Source: Chloroflexota bacterium (lineage in GTDB: Bacteria; Chloroflexota; Anaerolineae; Promineifilales; Promineifilaceae). Taken from it: DNA of 45,313 nt. The notes under the pieces are model-generated. The model ran no database searches and was not told where the DNA came from. It worked only from the letters and a program-made list of their open reading frames with translations. Below are positions 1 to 7,449 of the stretch, piece by piece. The translations under genes were made by a program, and so were the position numbers. The stretch's first letter is position 1. Each line of letters opens with the position of its first letter. The DNA is taken from positions 1 through 45,313 of the forward strand of contig JAGNBF010000063.1 in assembly GCA_018004935.1 (NCBI GenBank), read 5' to 3'.

Positions 1-759
1 CACCAAAACCACATTAATGGTAAGAAGAGTAGCAACCAACCGGGCCGGGCGCATGCCCACAGCCATAGTTTCCGGGCGGGGGGCCGAGGGAGCCACAATG
101 GCCATCAAGGGGGGTTGGGGGGGGCGTAGGGCCAGCCAGAAACGAGCCTGCCATAACGTCCACCGGGAAATCCACTGGCGGCGCAACCGCTGACGCCCTG
201 GGCGTCCGGCCCGCCACCAACGGTAAACAAGAAAAAGGGTGTAACGAAGCGGCCGCACCACCAGCCAAATGAATAATCGTCCCAACTGGTGCCCCATCCA
301 CACACAGAAGCGCCACAATTGCCCAACCAACCAACGACTAAAGCGCCACAGTTGCCAGACCAGCCAACGGCTAAAACGCCACAGTTGCCAGACCAGCCAA
401 CGGCTAAAACGCCACAATTGTCGCAATAACCAGCGCAACGGAGCCGTTATCCACACCACAGGTTGCCAGATGAAGGCAACCAACAGGTGGCGCAAAGCCA
501 GCCCCATCCGGCCTATTCCTTGCCAGGCTTCTTGAAAGGGGTTGAGAAAATAATAAACGAGCAGTTCGTGGATTGGCTCCCAGAACTCCCAAATGAGGCG
601 ACTAATGGCTTTGATCGTGGCCCACAGTTGTCGCCCTGACCAGCGTAGGGCACGGCCTCCCAGCAGGGCCAACTGCCAAAACGGCCAAATGAGGATGCGG
701 AAAGGGATGAGCAAGAGCCACAAAAGGCCCCGGCCAACTTTCCATAATCGCGCACGCAT
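1..759 (-). CDS. Trp/Arg-rich repeat protein, partial at window edge
   Basis: An open frame starts at an ATG (759-757) and runs off the left edge without a stop, giving at least 253 residues. I do not recognise a family. Residues about 1-35 are a hydrophobic, Trp-rich stretch that could anchor the protein in the membrane. Around residues 110-145 an 11-residue unit, QLWRFSRWLVW, repeats in tandem about three and a half times, encoded by a 33-bp DNA repeat. The unit places Trp, Leu and Val on one face and Arg on the other, suggesting an amphipathic membrane-surface helix. The visible C-terminal end turns hydrophobic again (LVATLLTINVVLV). The frame carries one GCGGCCGC site. Competing short frames on both strands here have poor composition. 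That it is a gene is an inference from the long frame and regular repeat; function is unknown. Confidence 0.6.
   Translation of the reverse strand, partial: MRARLWKVGRGLLWLLLIPFRILIWPFWQLALLGGRALRWSGRQLWATIKAISRLIWEFWEPIHELLVYYFLNPFQEAWQGIGRMGLALRHLLVAFIWQPVVWITAPLRWLLRQLWRFSRWLVWQLWRFSRWLVWQLWRFSRWLVGQLWRFCVWMGHQLGRLFIWLVVRPLRYTLFLVYRWWRAGRPGRQRLRRQWISRWTLWQARFWLALRPPQPPLMAIVAPSAPRPETMAVGMRPARLVATLLTINVVLV
331..429. repeat. 33-bp tandem repeat inside the partial Trp/Arg-rich gene
   Basis: Units begin at about 331, 364 and 397, the last one incomplete and diverged. The period is a multiple of three, so the frame is kept and each unit adds 11 residues to the protein. The two most similar units differ at only a few bases. 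Confidence 0.9.
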
Positions 760-809
760 AGGGGCAGTCTAACACGGGTCAAGAATATGTCAAGTTCCCA
801 GGGAAAAAT

Positions 810-891
810 GAGTATATCCACGTTTTGTGGGGGGACCTGACAGGTTTTAGAAACCTGTCAGGTCTGTGCCCCACGATTCATGGGTATACTC
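810..891 (+). repeat. R3 palindromic repeat, copy 1
   Basis: The element starts GAGTATATCCACG, has a central hairpin with arms ACAGGTTT/AAACCTGT and loop TAG, and ends ATGGGTATACTC. A near-identical copy lies at 42813-42891 on the other strand, with the loop inverted relative to its flanks. A hairpin-only version is at 3530-3562. Confidence 0.9.
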
Positions 892-900
892 GGGAAAAAT

Positions 901-1146
901 TCAGCAATTCTCAATTTAACCAACGGCTAAAACCGTTGCCCGCCAAAAGCACACCCGAAAAATGGCCCAACCCGTAGAACAGCCTTTCAGGCTGTTCGCC
1001 CTACACGCCCTTGAGGGCTGAGCTTTGCCAAAGCCTGGATCTGCCTGCATAGAGAGCGCACAGCCGGGAAAGGCTGTGCTATGCTCAGTTGACCGCCGGG
1101 CGGTCGCACCATTTTTAGACGTTCAGGCCAAATTGAGAATTGCTGG
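901..1146. repeat. R4 element with inverted terminal repeats
   Basis: Both ends carry AGCAATTCTCAATTT in inverted orientation (about 901-916 and 1130-1145). Inside is a hairpin built from ACAGCCTTTCAGGCTGT (about 978-996). Related copies are at 37003-37182, at 19647-19974 (interrupted by R1) and in part at 15100-15185. No coding potential is visible, so it resembles a small non-autonomous element. Confidence 0.75.
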
Positions 1147-1505
1147 ACATCCGTTAGCTGATTGGCGAAAAATGGTTGTCATAGAGATAATAACCGGTCT
1201 GAAATGAGCGCTATGGCTTTTGCGATTGTGGATTGGGAACTATACACGTCCACGAGGGCTGAGCTTGTCGAAGCCCTCGCGGCCATGTATAGATCTCTGA
1301 CTCTCGCTCAGAATTATCAACTTAGGAATGAGAATTAAATAACCTGCTGGCTAAGAGTGGCACGGTCAGGAGACCGGCCACAGCAGTTTCGTAGGTTATT
1401 TAATCTTCGATCCTTAGGACTTATGCGCTGTGGCCCCACCGAGCCACACCGAGTATGGTCAGGAGACGGACTTGAGCAAACCCGTAAGTCCTAAACCAAT
1501 AAAGG

Positions 1506-1605
1506 TATCTTCTCAATGTTTCGGGGAAATGTGGCCTGAGCTTGTCGAAGGCCGTTGGTTACGACAGGCTCAATCAACGTCACCGCACTTTATTGAGAAG
1601 ATAAT
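1506..1605. repeat. R2 palindromic repeat, copy 1
   Basis: It begins TATCTTCTCAATGTTTC, contains CCTGAGCTTGTCGAAGG, and ends TTTATTGAGAAGATA, so its termini are inverted repeats. Other copies are at 5512-5609, 15250-15346 and 42230-42308, with a fragment at 34439-34455. Confidence 0.85.
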
Positions 1606-1711
1606 AATGACTTGAGTTTAGAGTTCAGAGCCAGAGCTAGAGGGTTTTCCAGAGTAATTTCCTCTTGCTCTCTCCTCTCGCTCTAAACTCCAGTAATGAA
1701 GGATAGAAACC

Positions 1712-3481
1712 ATGTTAAAAACACATAATGCCGGACAGCTCCGGTTGGAAGATGTTGGTCAGACAGTGACGCTGGCTGGATGGGTGAACAAACGTCGCGA
1801 TATGGGCGGGGTTATTTTTATTGATTTGCGCGACCGTGATGGCAAAACGCAGGTGGTGATAGATAGCGGCCGCAGTGCCGAAGCCTCAGCCATTGCCGCT
1901 CAAATACGTTCTGAATACGTCATTCAGGTAACTGGGGTGGTCTCACCGCGGCCGCAAGGGCAACAAAACCCCAACTTGCCTACCGGTGACATTGAGGTAT
2001 TGGCTGATGCCGTCACCATTTTAGGCCCGGCCAAAACACCCCCCTTCCTTATTGATCGGGAAGAAACGGTAGACGAATCGGTACGCCTGAAATACCGCTA
2101 CCTGGATTTGCGCCGCGAGCGCCTGCAACGGAACCTCATCGTGCGCCACAAAGCGATTAAGTTCATCCGTGATTTCTTGGACCAAAAAGGGTTCCTGGAA
2201 ATTGAAACGCCCATCCTATTCAAAAGTACGCCCGAAGGAGCACGCGACTATCTTGTACCCAGCCGGGTGCATCCGGGTAAGTTTTATGCCCTACCGCAAA
2301 GCCCGCAACAACTGAAACAACTCCTCATGGTGGCGGGTATCGAACGGTATTTCCAGATTGCCCGCTGTTTCCGTGACGAAGATTTACGGGCAGACCGCCA
2401 GCCGGAGTTCACCCAGTTGGATATGGAAATGAGTTTTGTCCAACGAGATGATATTCTGAATCTGGTGGAAGAGTTGGTGCGAGGGATGATCAAAGCAGTG
2501 AGTCTGGTGCCTCTGGCTTATGAGCAGTTCCCTCGTCTCAGCTATAAGGAAGCCACCGAACGGTACGGCACAGATCGGCCAGATATTCGTTATGGCCTGG
2601 AACTTAATGACATTACGGACCTGGTAGCAAGTAGTGCCTTCCGGGTGTTTGCCGAGAACGCGGCCGCGAACAAACCCACCAAAGCCATCTGCGTCCCTGG
2701 TTGTGGCGATTACAGCCGCAAACAACTAACCGACCTGGAAGACCTGGCCCGCGCCAATGGTGCTAAAGCCCTGGCCTGGCTGGCGATCAACTCCGAAAAC
2801 GGGGAAATCCGTGGCCCCATTGTGAAATTCTTTAGCGTGGAGCAACTTGTCGCCATTACCGAACGGCTTAATGCCAAACCCGGCGACCTGATTCTCATCG
2901 CCAGTGATGCCAAAGCCATTGTTCACAACATCCTAAGCGCCTTGCGTATGGAAATGGCCCGTCGTTTAGGCTATACCGACAAAAAAGAGCTGGCTCTCTG
3001 CTGGGTAATAGATTTCCCCTTGTTTGAAGAATCGTTAGAAGAAGGGCATCTGGCTCCTAGCCACCACATGTTCACTTCACCCAAACGTGAACATATCCCC
3101 TTATTAGACACAGATCCCCATGCGGTACTTAGTGAACAATATGACCTGGTGTGTAATGGGTTTGAAGTGGCCGGGGGTAGCATTCGTATCCATGAACGTA
3201 CTCTGCAAAACAAAATTATGCAGATGATCGGCTTCTCCGTGGAAACGGCAAAGGCGCAATTTGGCCACATGCTAGAGGCGTTTGAGTATGGTGCCCCACC
3301 CCACGGAGGGATCGCCCCTGGTATTGACCGCATTGTAGCCCTTATGTGTGGCGAACCCAATATTCGGGAGGTGATGGCTTTCCCCAAAACTGCCCAGGCC
3401 ACTGACCTCATGGCCGATGCCCCATCAGAAGTGGTGGAGCGGCAGTTGCAGGAGTTAAAGATTCAGATTGTGCGGGGGTAG
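1712..3481 (+). CDS. aspS: Aspartyl-tRNA synthetase
   Basis: A class II aminoacyl-tRNA synthetase that charges tRNA-Asp in the cytoplasm. The 589-residue length is normal for the bacterial form. An N-terminal OB-fold anticodon-binding domain (about 1-105) is followed by the catalytic core, interrupted by the bacterial GAD insertion (about 290-400). Motif 2 ([14 protein letters not shown], near 220) and motif 3 ([13 protein letters not shown], near 535) are intact. The anticodon-domain signature reads [11 protein letters not shown]: Met31 sits where non-discriminating enzymes such as that of Pseudomonas have His, so I lean towards an Asp-specific enzyme. The start is supported by AAGGA eight bases upstream. 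Three GCGGCCGC sites fall in the gene, in three different codon frames. It stands alone and converges with the dGTPase-like gene. Confidence 0.98.
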   Translation: MLKTHNAGQLRLEDVGQTVTLAGWVNKRRDMGGVIFIDLRDRDGKTQVVIDSGRSAEASAIAAQIRSEYVIQVTGVVSPRPQGQQNPNLPTGDIEVLADAVTILGPAKTPPFLIDREETVDESVRLKYRYLDLRRERLQRNLIVRHKAIKFIRDFLDQKGFLEIETPILFKSTPEGARDYLVPSRVHPGKFYALPQSPQQLKQLLMVAGIERYFQIARCFRDEDLRADRQPEFTQLDMEMSFVQRDDILNLVEELVRGMIKAVSLVPLAYEQFPRLSYKEATERYGTDRPDIRYGLELNDITDLVASSAFRVFAENAAANKPTKAICVPGCGDYSRKQLTDLEDLARANGAKALAWLAINSENGEIRGPIVKFFSVEQLVAITERLNAKPGDLILIASDAKAIVHNILSALRMEMARRLGYTDKKELALCWVIDFPLFEESLEEGHLAPSHHMFTSPKREHIPLLDTDPHAVLSEQYDLVCNGFEVAGGSIRIHERTLQNKIMQMIGFSVETAKAQFGHMLEAFEYGAPPHGGIAPGIDRIVALMCGEPNIREVMAFPKTAQATDLMADAPSEVVERQLQELKIQIVRG

Positions 3482-3529
3482 TAAATATAGATACGCCATT
3501 CCTCAGAGTGTGGAAATAAGTTCCGCTAA

Positions 3530-3562
3530 GACCTGACAGGTTTTCGGAAACCTGTCAGGTCT
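3530..3562. repeat. R3 core hairpin between aspS and dgt
   Basis: Arms GACCTGACAGGTTT and AAACCTGTCAGGTC flank a TCGG loop. It lies between two convergent genes and could stop transcription, but no long T run follows. It is better read as a solo core of repeat R3. Confidence 0.75.
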
Positions 3563-3610
3563 AAACTAGGAAATTATTTTGGAACGGGTACTGGGTACTC
3601 ACCCAGCTTT

Positions 3611-4765
3611 TTACGCCAGGGTAAATGGATCAAACAGCCGTTGCCACTCTTGCAGGGCATAACGGTCGGTCATACCGGCAATATAATCGGTAACTACTTG
3701 CGGGAGGGGGGTGTGGGTCAGTCGTTTTTTGGTTTCCGTGGGTAACATGCGTGGCTCTTTGACATAAGCTTCAAACAACTCGGTCACGAATCGTTCGGCT
3801 TTAGCCTGCATCCGCATCAGCCGGTAATGGCGGTACATGCGTTCATAGAGGAACCCCTTGAGTTGTTTGACCCGGGTCTGTACTTCCGGGGAAAAATGGA
3901 CGACGGTGGTGGGGTGTGTTTCCACCTTCGCGGCCGCGTCTATCCCTTCGGCCGTCAAAATAGCGGAGGTTGTCATTACAACATCCGAAACCAACAGTCC
4001 CACTAATTCGCGGATAAGCTGGTGGCGAATAAGATTATTGAACTGTTTGCCATCCCATTGGATACGTTGACGCAATTCACGCCACAGTTCCAACTCCTCT
4101 AACTCATCAGGGGTAAACAAACCAGCCCGCAAACCATCATCCAGATCATGAGAATCATAGGCGATGGGGTCAGCGAAGTTGGTGATTTGCGCTTCCAGGG
4201 AAGGGCGTTTGTGTGGTTCATACTGGGTGGCTTCGCTTTTGTCGTAGGTGGTTTCGTGTTTAAGCATCCCGGCACGGGTTTCGTAAGTAAGATTGAGGCC
4301 AGGAAAATTAGGGTAACGATTCTCCAAGAGGGTTATGATGCGGTAACTTTGGGTGTTATGGTTGAAGCTACTACTGTATTGTTGCATGAGTCGGTTAAGC
4401 GCCCCTTCCCCGGCGTGGCCAAAGGGAGGGTGCCCCAGATCATGGGCCAAACAAATCGCTTCCGTGAGATCCGTATTAGCCCCAAGACCGGCGGCGATGG
4501 AGCGGCCCAATTGGGCAACTTCTAAGGTATGGGTAAGGCGTGTGCGGTAATGATCCCCTTCCAGGGTGACAAATACCTGGGTCTTGTACTCCAGTCGCCG
4601 AAAAGCGGTTGTGTGAATGATACGATCTCGATCCCGTTGGAAGGCGGTGCGACTGGTGGATTCAGGTTCAGGGTGAGCGCGGCCGCGAGAATCTCCACTT
4701 AGAGTTGCATAAGGTGCCAGGGTGAGGCGTTCCAGTTCGTCTCGTTTTTCTCGATTGTAAATCAT
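3611..4765 (-). CDS. dgt: dGTPase-like deoxynucleotide triphosphohydrolase (HD domain)
   Basis: Predicted cytoplasmic enzyme of the dGTPase family, which splits dNTPs into deoxynucleoside and triphosphate and helps balance dNTP pools. The 384 residues match the shorter type of the family. The HD metal site is complete: His79 (RLTHTLEV), His108-Asp109 (CLAHDLGHPPFGHAGEG) and a distal Asp in SHDLDDGL. The N-terminal TAFQRDRDRIIHTTAFRRLEYKT signature is typical. An AGGAG eight bases upstream supports the ATG. Two GCGGCCGC sites are present. The precise substrate (dGTP only or several dNTPs) cannot be read from sequence. Confidence 0.93.
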   Translation of the reverse strand: MIYNREKRDELERLTLAPYATLSGDSRGRAHPEPESTSRTAFQRDRDRIIHTTAFRRLEYKTQVFVTLEGDHYRTRLTHTLEVAQLGRSIAAGLGANTDLTEAICLAHDLGHPPFGHAGEGALNRLMQQYSSSFNHNTQSYRIITLLENRYPNFPGLNLTYETRAGMLKHETTYDKSEATQYEPHKRPSLEAQITNFADPIAYDSHDLDDGLRAGLFTPDELEELELWRELRQRIQWDGKQFNNLIRHQLIRELVGLLVSDVVMTTSAILTAEGIDAAAKVETHPTTVVHFSPEVQTRVKQLKGFLYERMYRHYRLMRMQAKAERFVTELFEAYVKEPRMLPTETKKRLTHTPLPQVVTDYIAGMTDRYALQEWQRLFDPFTLA

Positions 4766-5638
4766 AGCCTTTACTCCTGTAAACGAATCCCTCTACTTGT
4801 CCTCGTACAGCTTAACACAAGTCTCTAATACATCAGGGCGGAACTCTCTAGCAGGTTTAGAAACCAGGTTTTTCCCCTGCAAAGCGCTTCCGAACTTGAT
4901 ATAAAAACCTGGTTTCTACTTACGCCATACTGTACTAATACATCAGGGCGGACCTCTCTAGCAGGTTTAGCCTGAAAACCCATCTCCCCTTCCCGGTGGA
5001 AAGAGGGAACCTGATTTACGGGCGAAAGAGGGTGCATGTGGTGTTAAAAAACAGTCAGGTAATAGGGTTTCCCCCACCCCAGGGGCGGGGAACTTTCTCA
5101 TGTGCCGGATATGGAGCGCGGCCGCGCTCCATATCCGGCACGTCTACTGTTTCCCCCTTCCCGCCGGGAATCGCAGGGGGAGGGGTGAATCAACACATTC
5201 CCGATTAATCATTTAATAAACAAATGCCCCACTTACCCCACCTACTTGCCATAACGATGGGGCAAGTGTAACATAAACTTACCCCACCAGCTATGGTCCA
5301 GGTGTAGGGTGATTGCATACTCGGGTTTCCCCCTAATCCCGCCCCTGAGCGGGGTCCCTTTTATGGGTCGTTTTTCCCCCTTGGGGATGGGGGGATGGGT
5401 TCCTTGGGCTGAGAGGGTTAATGATTTGTCGCTACCGTTTTTATTGGGGAATGGTGAACCTTTGCTCCCCAGGTCATTGGTAACTGGCCCCTGTTTATTG
5501 TTCGCTGTGTGTCTTCTCAATAAAACGCGGTGACGTTGGTTGAGCCTGTCGCAACCAACGGCCTTCGACAAGCTCAGGCTATGTTTCCCCCGAAACATTG
5601 AGAAGATAGTTCGCTGTTTACTCATAGGAGAGTGCCGT
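4766..5638. repeat. Repeat-filled intergenic region (direct repeat, R1, R1-like, R2)
   Basis: No gene is visible in about 870 bp. A 36-bp direct repeat beginning CTAATACATCAGGGCGGA occurs at 4825 and 4935, 110 bp apart; between the copies lies a hairpin with arms AAACCAGGTTTTT and AAAAACCTGGTTT. Then come an R1 element (5041-5225), a diverged R1-like stretch starting GATTGCATACTCGGGTTTCC (about 5310-5420) and an R2 copy (5512-5609), which ends just upstream of the LysM gene. Confidence 0.75.
5041..5225 (+). repeat. R1 element with NotI-centred palindrome core
   Basis: Conserved left part with TCCCCCACCCC and GGGGCGGGGAACTTT, conserved right part with TTTCCCCCTTCCCGCC, and an A/T-rich end ATTCCCGATTAATCATTTAA. 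Between them is a perfect 40-bp palindrome (5102-5141) that starts GTGCCGGATATGGAGCGC and has GCGGCCGC at its centre. Confidence 0.88.
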
Positions 5639-6424
5639 GTGCCGCGTTCATCTTTAATGCGTATGACGGTGACAACCCTTTTATTGGCCGGGTTAGTGGC
5701 CCTGGTAGGGTTTTGGATATTGTTGCGGGTACAGCGGAATGATAATGAGGCCGCGGCCGCGCTCACCCCGTCGCCTGATGCCAACGCTCTGCTCCTGACT
5801 CCCACAGTCATGGCAGAACGCCGCACCGAGGTGGTGTTGGTTGATGGGCAAAACGTGGCTTTGGACATTCTTAATAGTAAGGATGTTTTGACAGAGCAGG
5901 ATTGGGCGCAATTTGGGTTACCGATACCCTCAGGGCAGACGGTTCTGCCTACGGCTACTACCGTGCCCCCGCCCAATGTTGTAGCCGAGGGACAACCCGT
6001 TGTGGCTACAGCCGTACCCACAATCGCCGTTCCCCTTGAGGCTACCGTGCCTCTGGTTATCCCCACAAATACTCCTATGCCCGCGGCCGCCGTTCCCGCC
6101 AATGTCCCCCAAATTGTCTTCAAACTTTACACCGTTGTGGCTGGGGATAGTCTGTATTCTATTGCTCTGGCTCAGAATAGTTCCATCGAACTCATGGCCC
6201 TACATAGCATTGACGCGGGAAACCTGCAACCGGGCACTCAGCTAAATCTGCCCTATGCCAACCCCGCTTATTGTCCTGGTTATCGGGCTTATGTTATCCG
6301 TGATCATGACACCGTGTTCAGTATTGCCCGCACTTACAACACCACCGTGGATACCATCGCCCAACTTAATCACCTGGATGCCAATTATGTCATTAAAGTG
6401 GCTGAAGTACTCTGTTTGCCATAA
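5639..6424 (+). CDS. Membrane-anchored LysM-domain protein
   Basis: Predicted cell-envelope protein of 261 residues. A single N-terminal membrane segment (TVTTLLLAGLVALVGFWILL) is followed by a Pro/Thr/Val-rich low-complexity linker (about residues 60-160) and two C-terminal LysM domains, YTVVAGDSLYSIALAQNSS and YVIRDHDTVFSIARTYNTT. LysM binds peptidoglycan or related N-acetylglucosamine polymers. I chose the GTG at 5639 because AGGAGAG lies six bases upstream. The frame stays open upstream to 5540, but that part lies in repeat R2; an ATG at 5657 is an alternative. Two GCGGCCGC sites encode Ala-rich stretches in the linker. No partner gene is obvious. The envelope role is inferred from the domains. 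Confidence 0.85.
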   Translation: MPRSSLMRMTVTTLLLAGLVALVGFWILLRVQRNDNEAAAALTPSPDANALLLTPTVMAERRTEVVLVDGQNVALDILNSKDVLTEQDWAQFGLPIPSGQTVLPTATTVPPPNVVAEGQPVVATAVPTIAVPLEATVPLVIPTNTPMPAAAVPANVPQIVFKLYTVVAGDSLYSIALAQNSSIELMALHSIDAGNLQPGTQLNLPYANPAYCPGYRAYVIRDHDTVFSIARTYNTTVDTIAQLNHLDANYVIKVAEVLCLP

Positions 6425-6745
6425 AAATATGGGGTAAATGACAAATCCAGGTTTGTTTTTCGGACGTGCTTCTGGAATCCAACGGTTTTTGAGATTTAAC
6501 AAATTTAGGACTTACGGGGTCGCTCGAGATGGTCTCCTGACCGTGCTCGGTGTGACTCGGTGGAGACACCGGCCACAGGTATAGAGCTTCCCCCACCCCT
6601 AACCCTGCTCCCAGGGGCGGGGAACTTTCTTATGTGCCGGTTTTTGAGCGCGGCCGCGCTCAAAAACCGGCACTCCTGGTGTTTCCCCCTTCCCGCCAGA
6701 AATCGTAAGGGGGCGGTATAGTTACCCATGACAAAAGAGGTTATG
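6425..6745. repeat. Intergenic region with R6 and R1 copies
   Basis: An R6 copy (6504-6582, opposite orientation to that at 1411-1495) is followed by an R1 copy (about 6587-6725). The R1 core is a perfect 40-bp palindrome at 6634-6673. It shares its outer seven bases and its central GAGCGCGGCCGCGCTC with the core at 5102-5141. The five bases between differ (ATATG versus TTTTT), with matching changes in the opposite arm. Confidence 0.88.
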
Positions 6746-7378
6746 ATGGCCAGTAACGATTATCAATTTGTGACCCGGTGGCGGGTAAAAAGTACGGTTG
6801 AGGAAGTAAGTGATATTCTGGGCAATGCCCCTGACCTGATGCGCTGGTGGCCTTCTGTCTATCTAGATGTGCAACAGGTGGATCCAGGAGATGAAAAGGG
6901 GATTGGCAAGGTAGTACGGTTATATACCAAAGGTTGGTTGCCTTACACGCTAAACTGGCAATTCCGAATCATTCGTGTGAATTATCCCTATGGGTCTACT
7001 CTGGAAGCCTGGGGAGATTTTGTGGGGCGGGGTGTTTGGACATTTGCCCCGGATGGGGAATGGGTGAATATCACCTACGAATGGACGGTACGTGCGGATA
7101 AACCGTTATTAGAGAAGTTATCGTTTTTGATGAAGCCACTCTTTGCCGCCAACCATTATTGGGCCATGCGGATGGGGGAGAAGAGTTTGGCCTTGGAACT
7201 GGACCGACGACATGCGACTACGAGCGCCGCACGTGCCCTGGTTCCGGCCCCACCGCCACCTGCCTCACCCACACTCTTTTATGGCCTCGCGGCCGCGATC
7301 CTCATTCTCCCTCTCCTCTTATGGTTGAGCCGCCGTCTTGCCCGAAGTTATGACATGGGCGCAGAAGAACACGAATAA
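6746..7378 (+). CDS. SRPBCC (START-like) protein with C-terminal membrane anchor
   Basis: About 210 residues. Residues 1-150 look like an SRPBCC/polyketide-cyclase-type helix-grip fold (start FVTRWRVKSTVEEVSDILGN, then RWWPSVYLDVQQV and WTFAPDGEWVNITYEWTVRA), which binds a hydrophobic ligand. After a Pro-rich linker (PAPPPPASP) comes a single membrane helix (LFYGLAAAILILPLLLWL) and an Arg-containing tail, so the domain is probably tethered to the membrane. Start choice: AAGAGG sits five bases before this ATG; an in-frame ATG at 6728 is the alternative. One GCGGCCGC encodes the Ala run of the membrane helix. The ligand is unknown. Confidence 0.8.
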   Translation: MASNDYQFVTRWRVKSTVEEVSDILGNAPDLMRWWPSVYLDVQQVDPGDEKGIGKVVRLYTKGWLPYTLNWQFRIIRVNYPYGSTLEAWGDFVGRGVWTFAPDGEWVNITYEWTVRADKPLLEKLSFLMKPLFAANHYWAMRMGEKSLALELDRRHATTSAARALVPAPPPPASPTLFYGLAAAILILPLLLWLSRRLARSYDMGAEEHE

Positions 7379-7449
7379 AATGTCTCGACCGGCAGGGCGG
7401 GGTTGGGATAAATCCAGACAGGCAATCGCCCTTCCAAGAAACCCCCATC

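Larger units (their letters stand above)
760..1711. repeat. Repeat-filled intergenic region before aspS (R3, R4, R8, R6, R2)
   Basis: There is no convincing gene in these 952 bp. In order it holds an R3 copy (810-891), an R4 element (901-1146), an R8-type palindrome with TGAGCTTGTCGAAG (1240-1293), a palindrome whose ends read CTTAGGAATGAGAATTAAAT and its rough complement (about 1317-1412), an R6 copy (1411-1495) and an R2 copy (1506-1605). The short frames in here are by-products of these repeats. The last 100 bp must carry the aspS promoter, which I cannot place with confidence. Confidence 0.8.

Noticed and set aside
331-429. 33-bp spaced repeats as a CRISPR array
   Set aside because: The units are directly adjacent with no unique spacers, and the period keeps a reading frame encoding an 11-residue repeat.
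1025-1207. Small frame inside the R4 element before aspS
   Set aside because: It coincides with repeat sequence and is not kept in other R4 copies.
5540-5638. Upstream extension of the LysM protein
   Set aside because: It reads through repeat R2; GTG 5639 has a good ribosome-binding site and leads straight into a membrane segment.
5242-6123. 293-codon minus-strand frame opposite the LysM gene
   Set aside because: It is low-complexity antisense of the Pro/Thr-rich linker and runs into repeat DNA; the LysM frame has recognisable domains and a ribosome-binding site.
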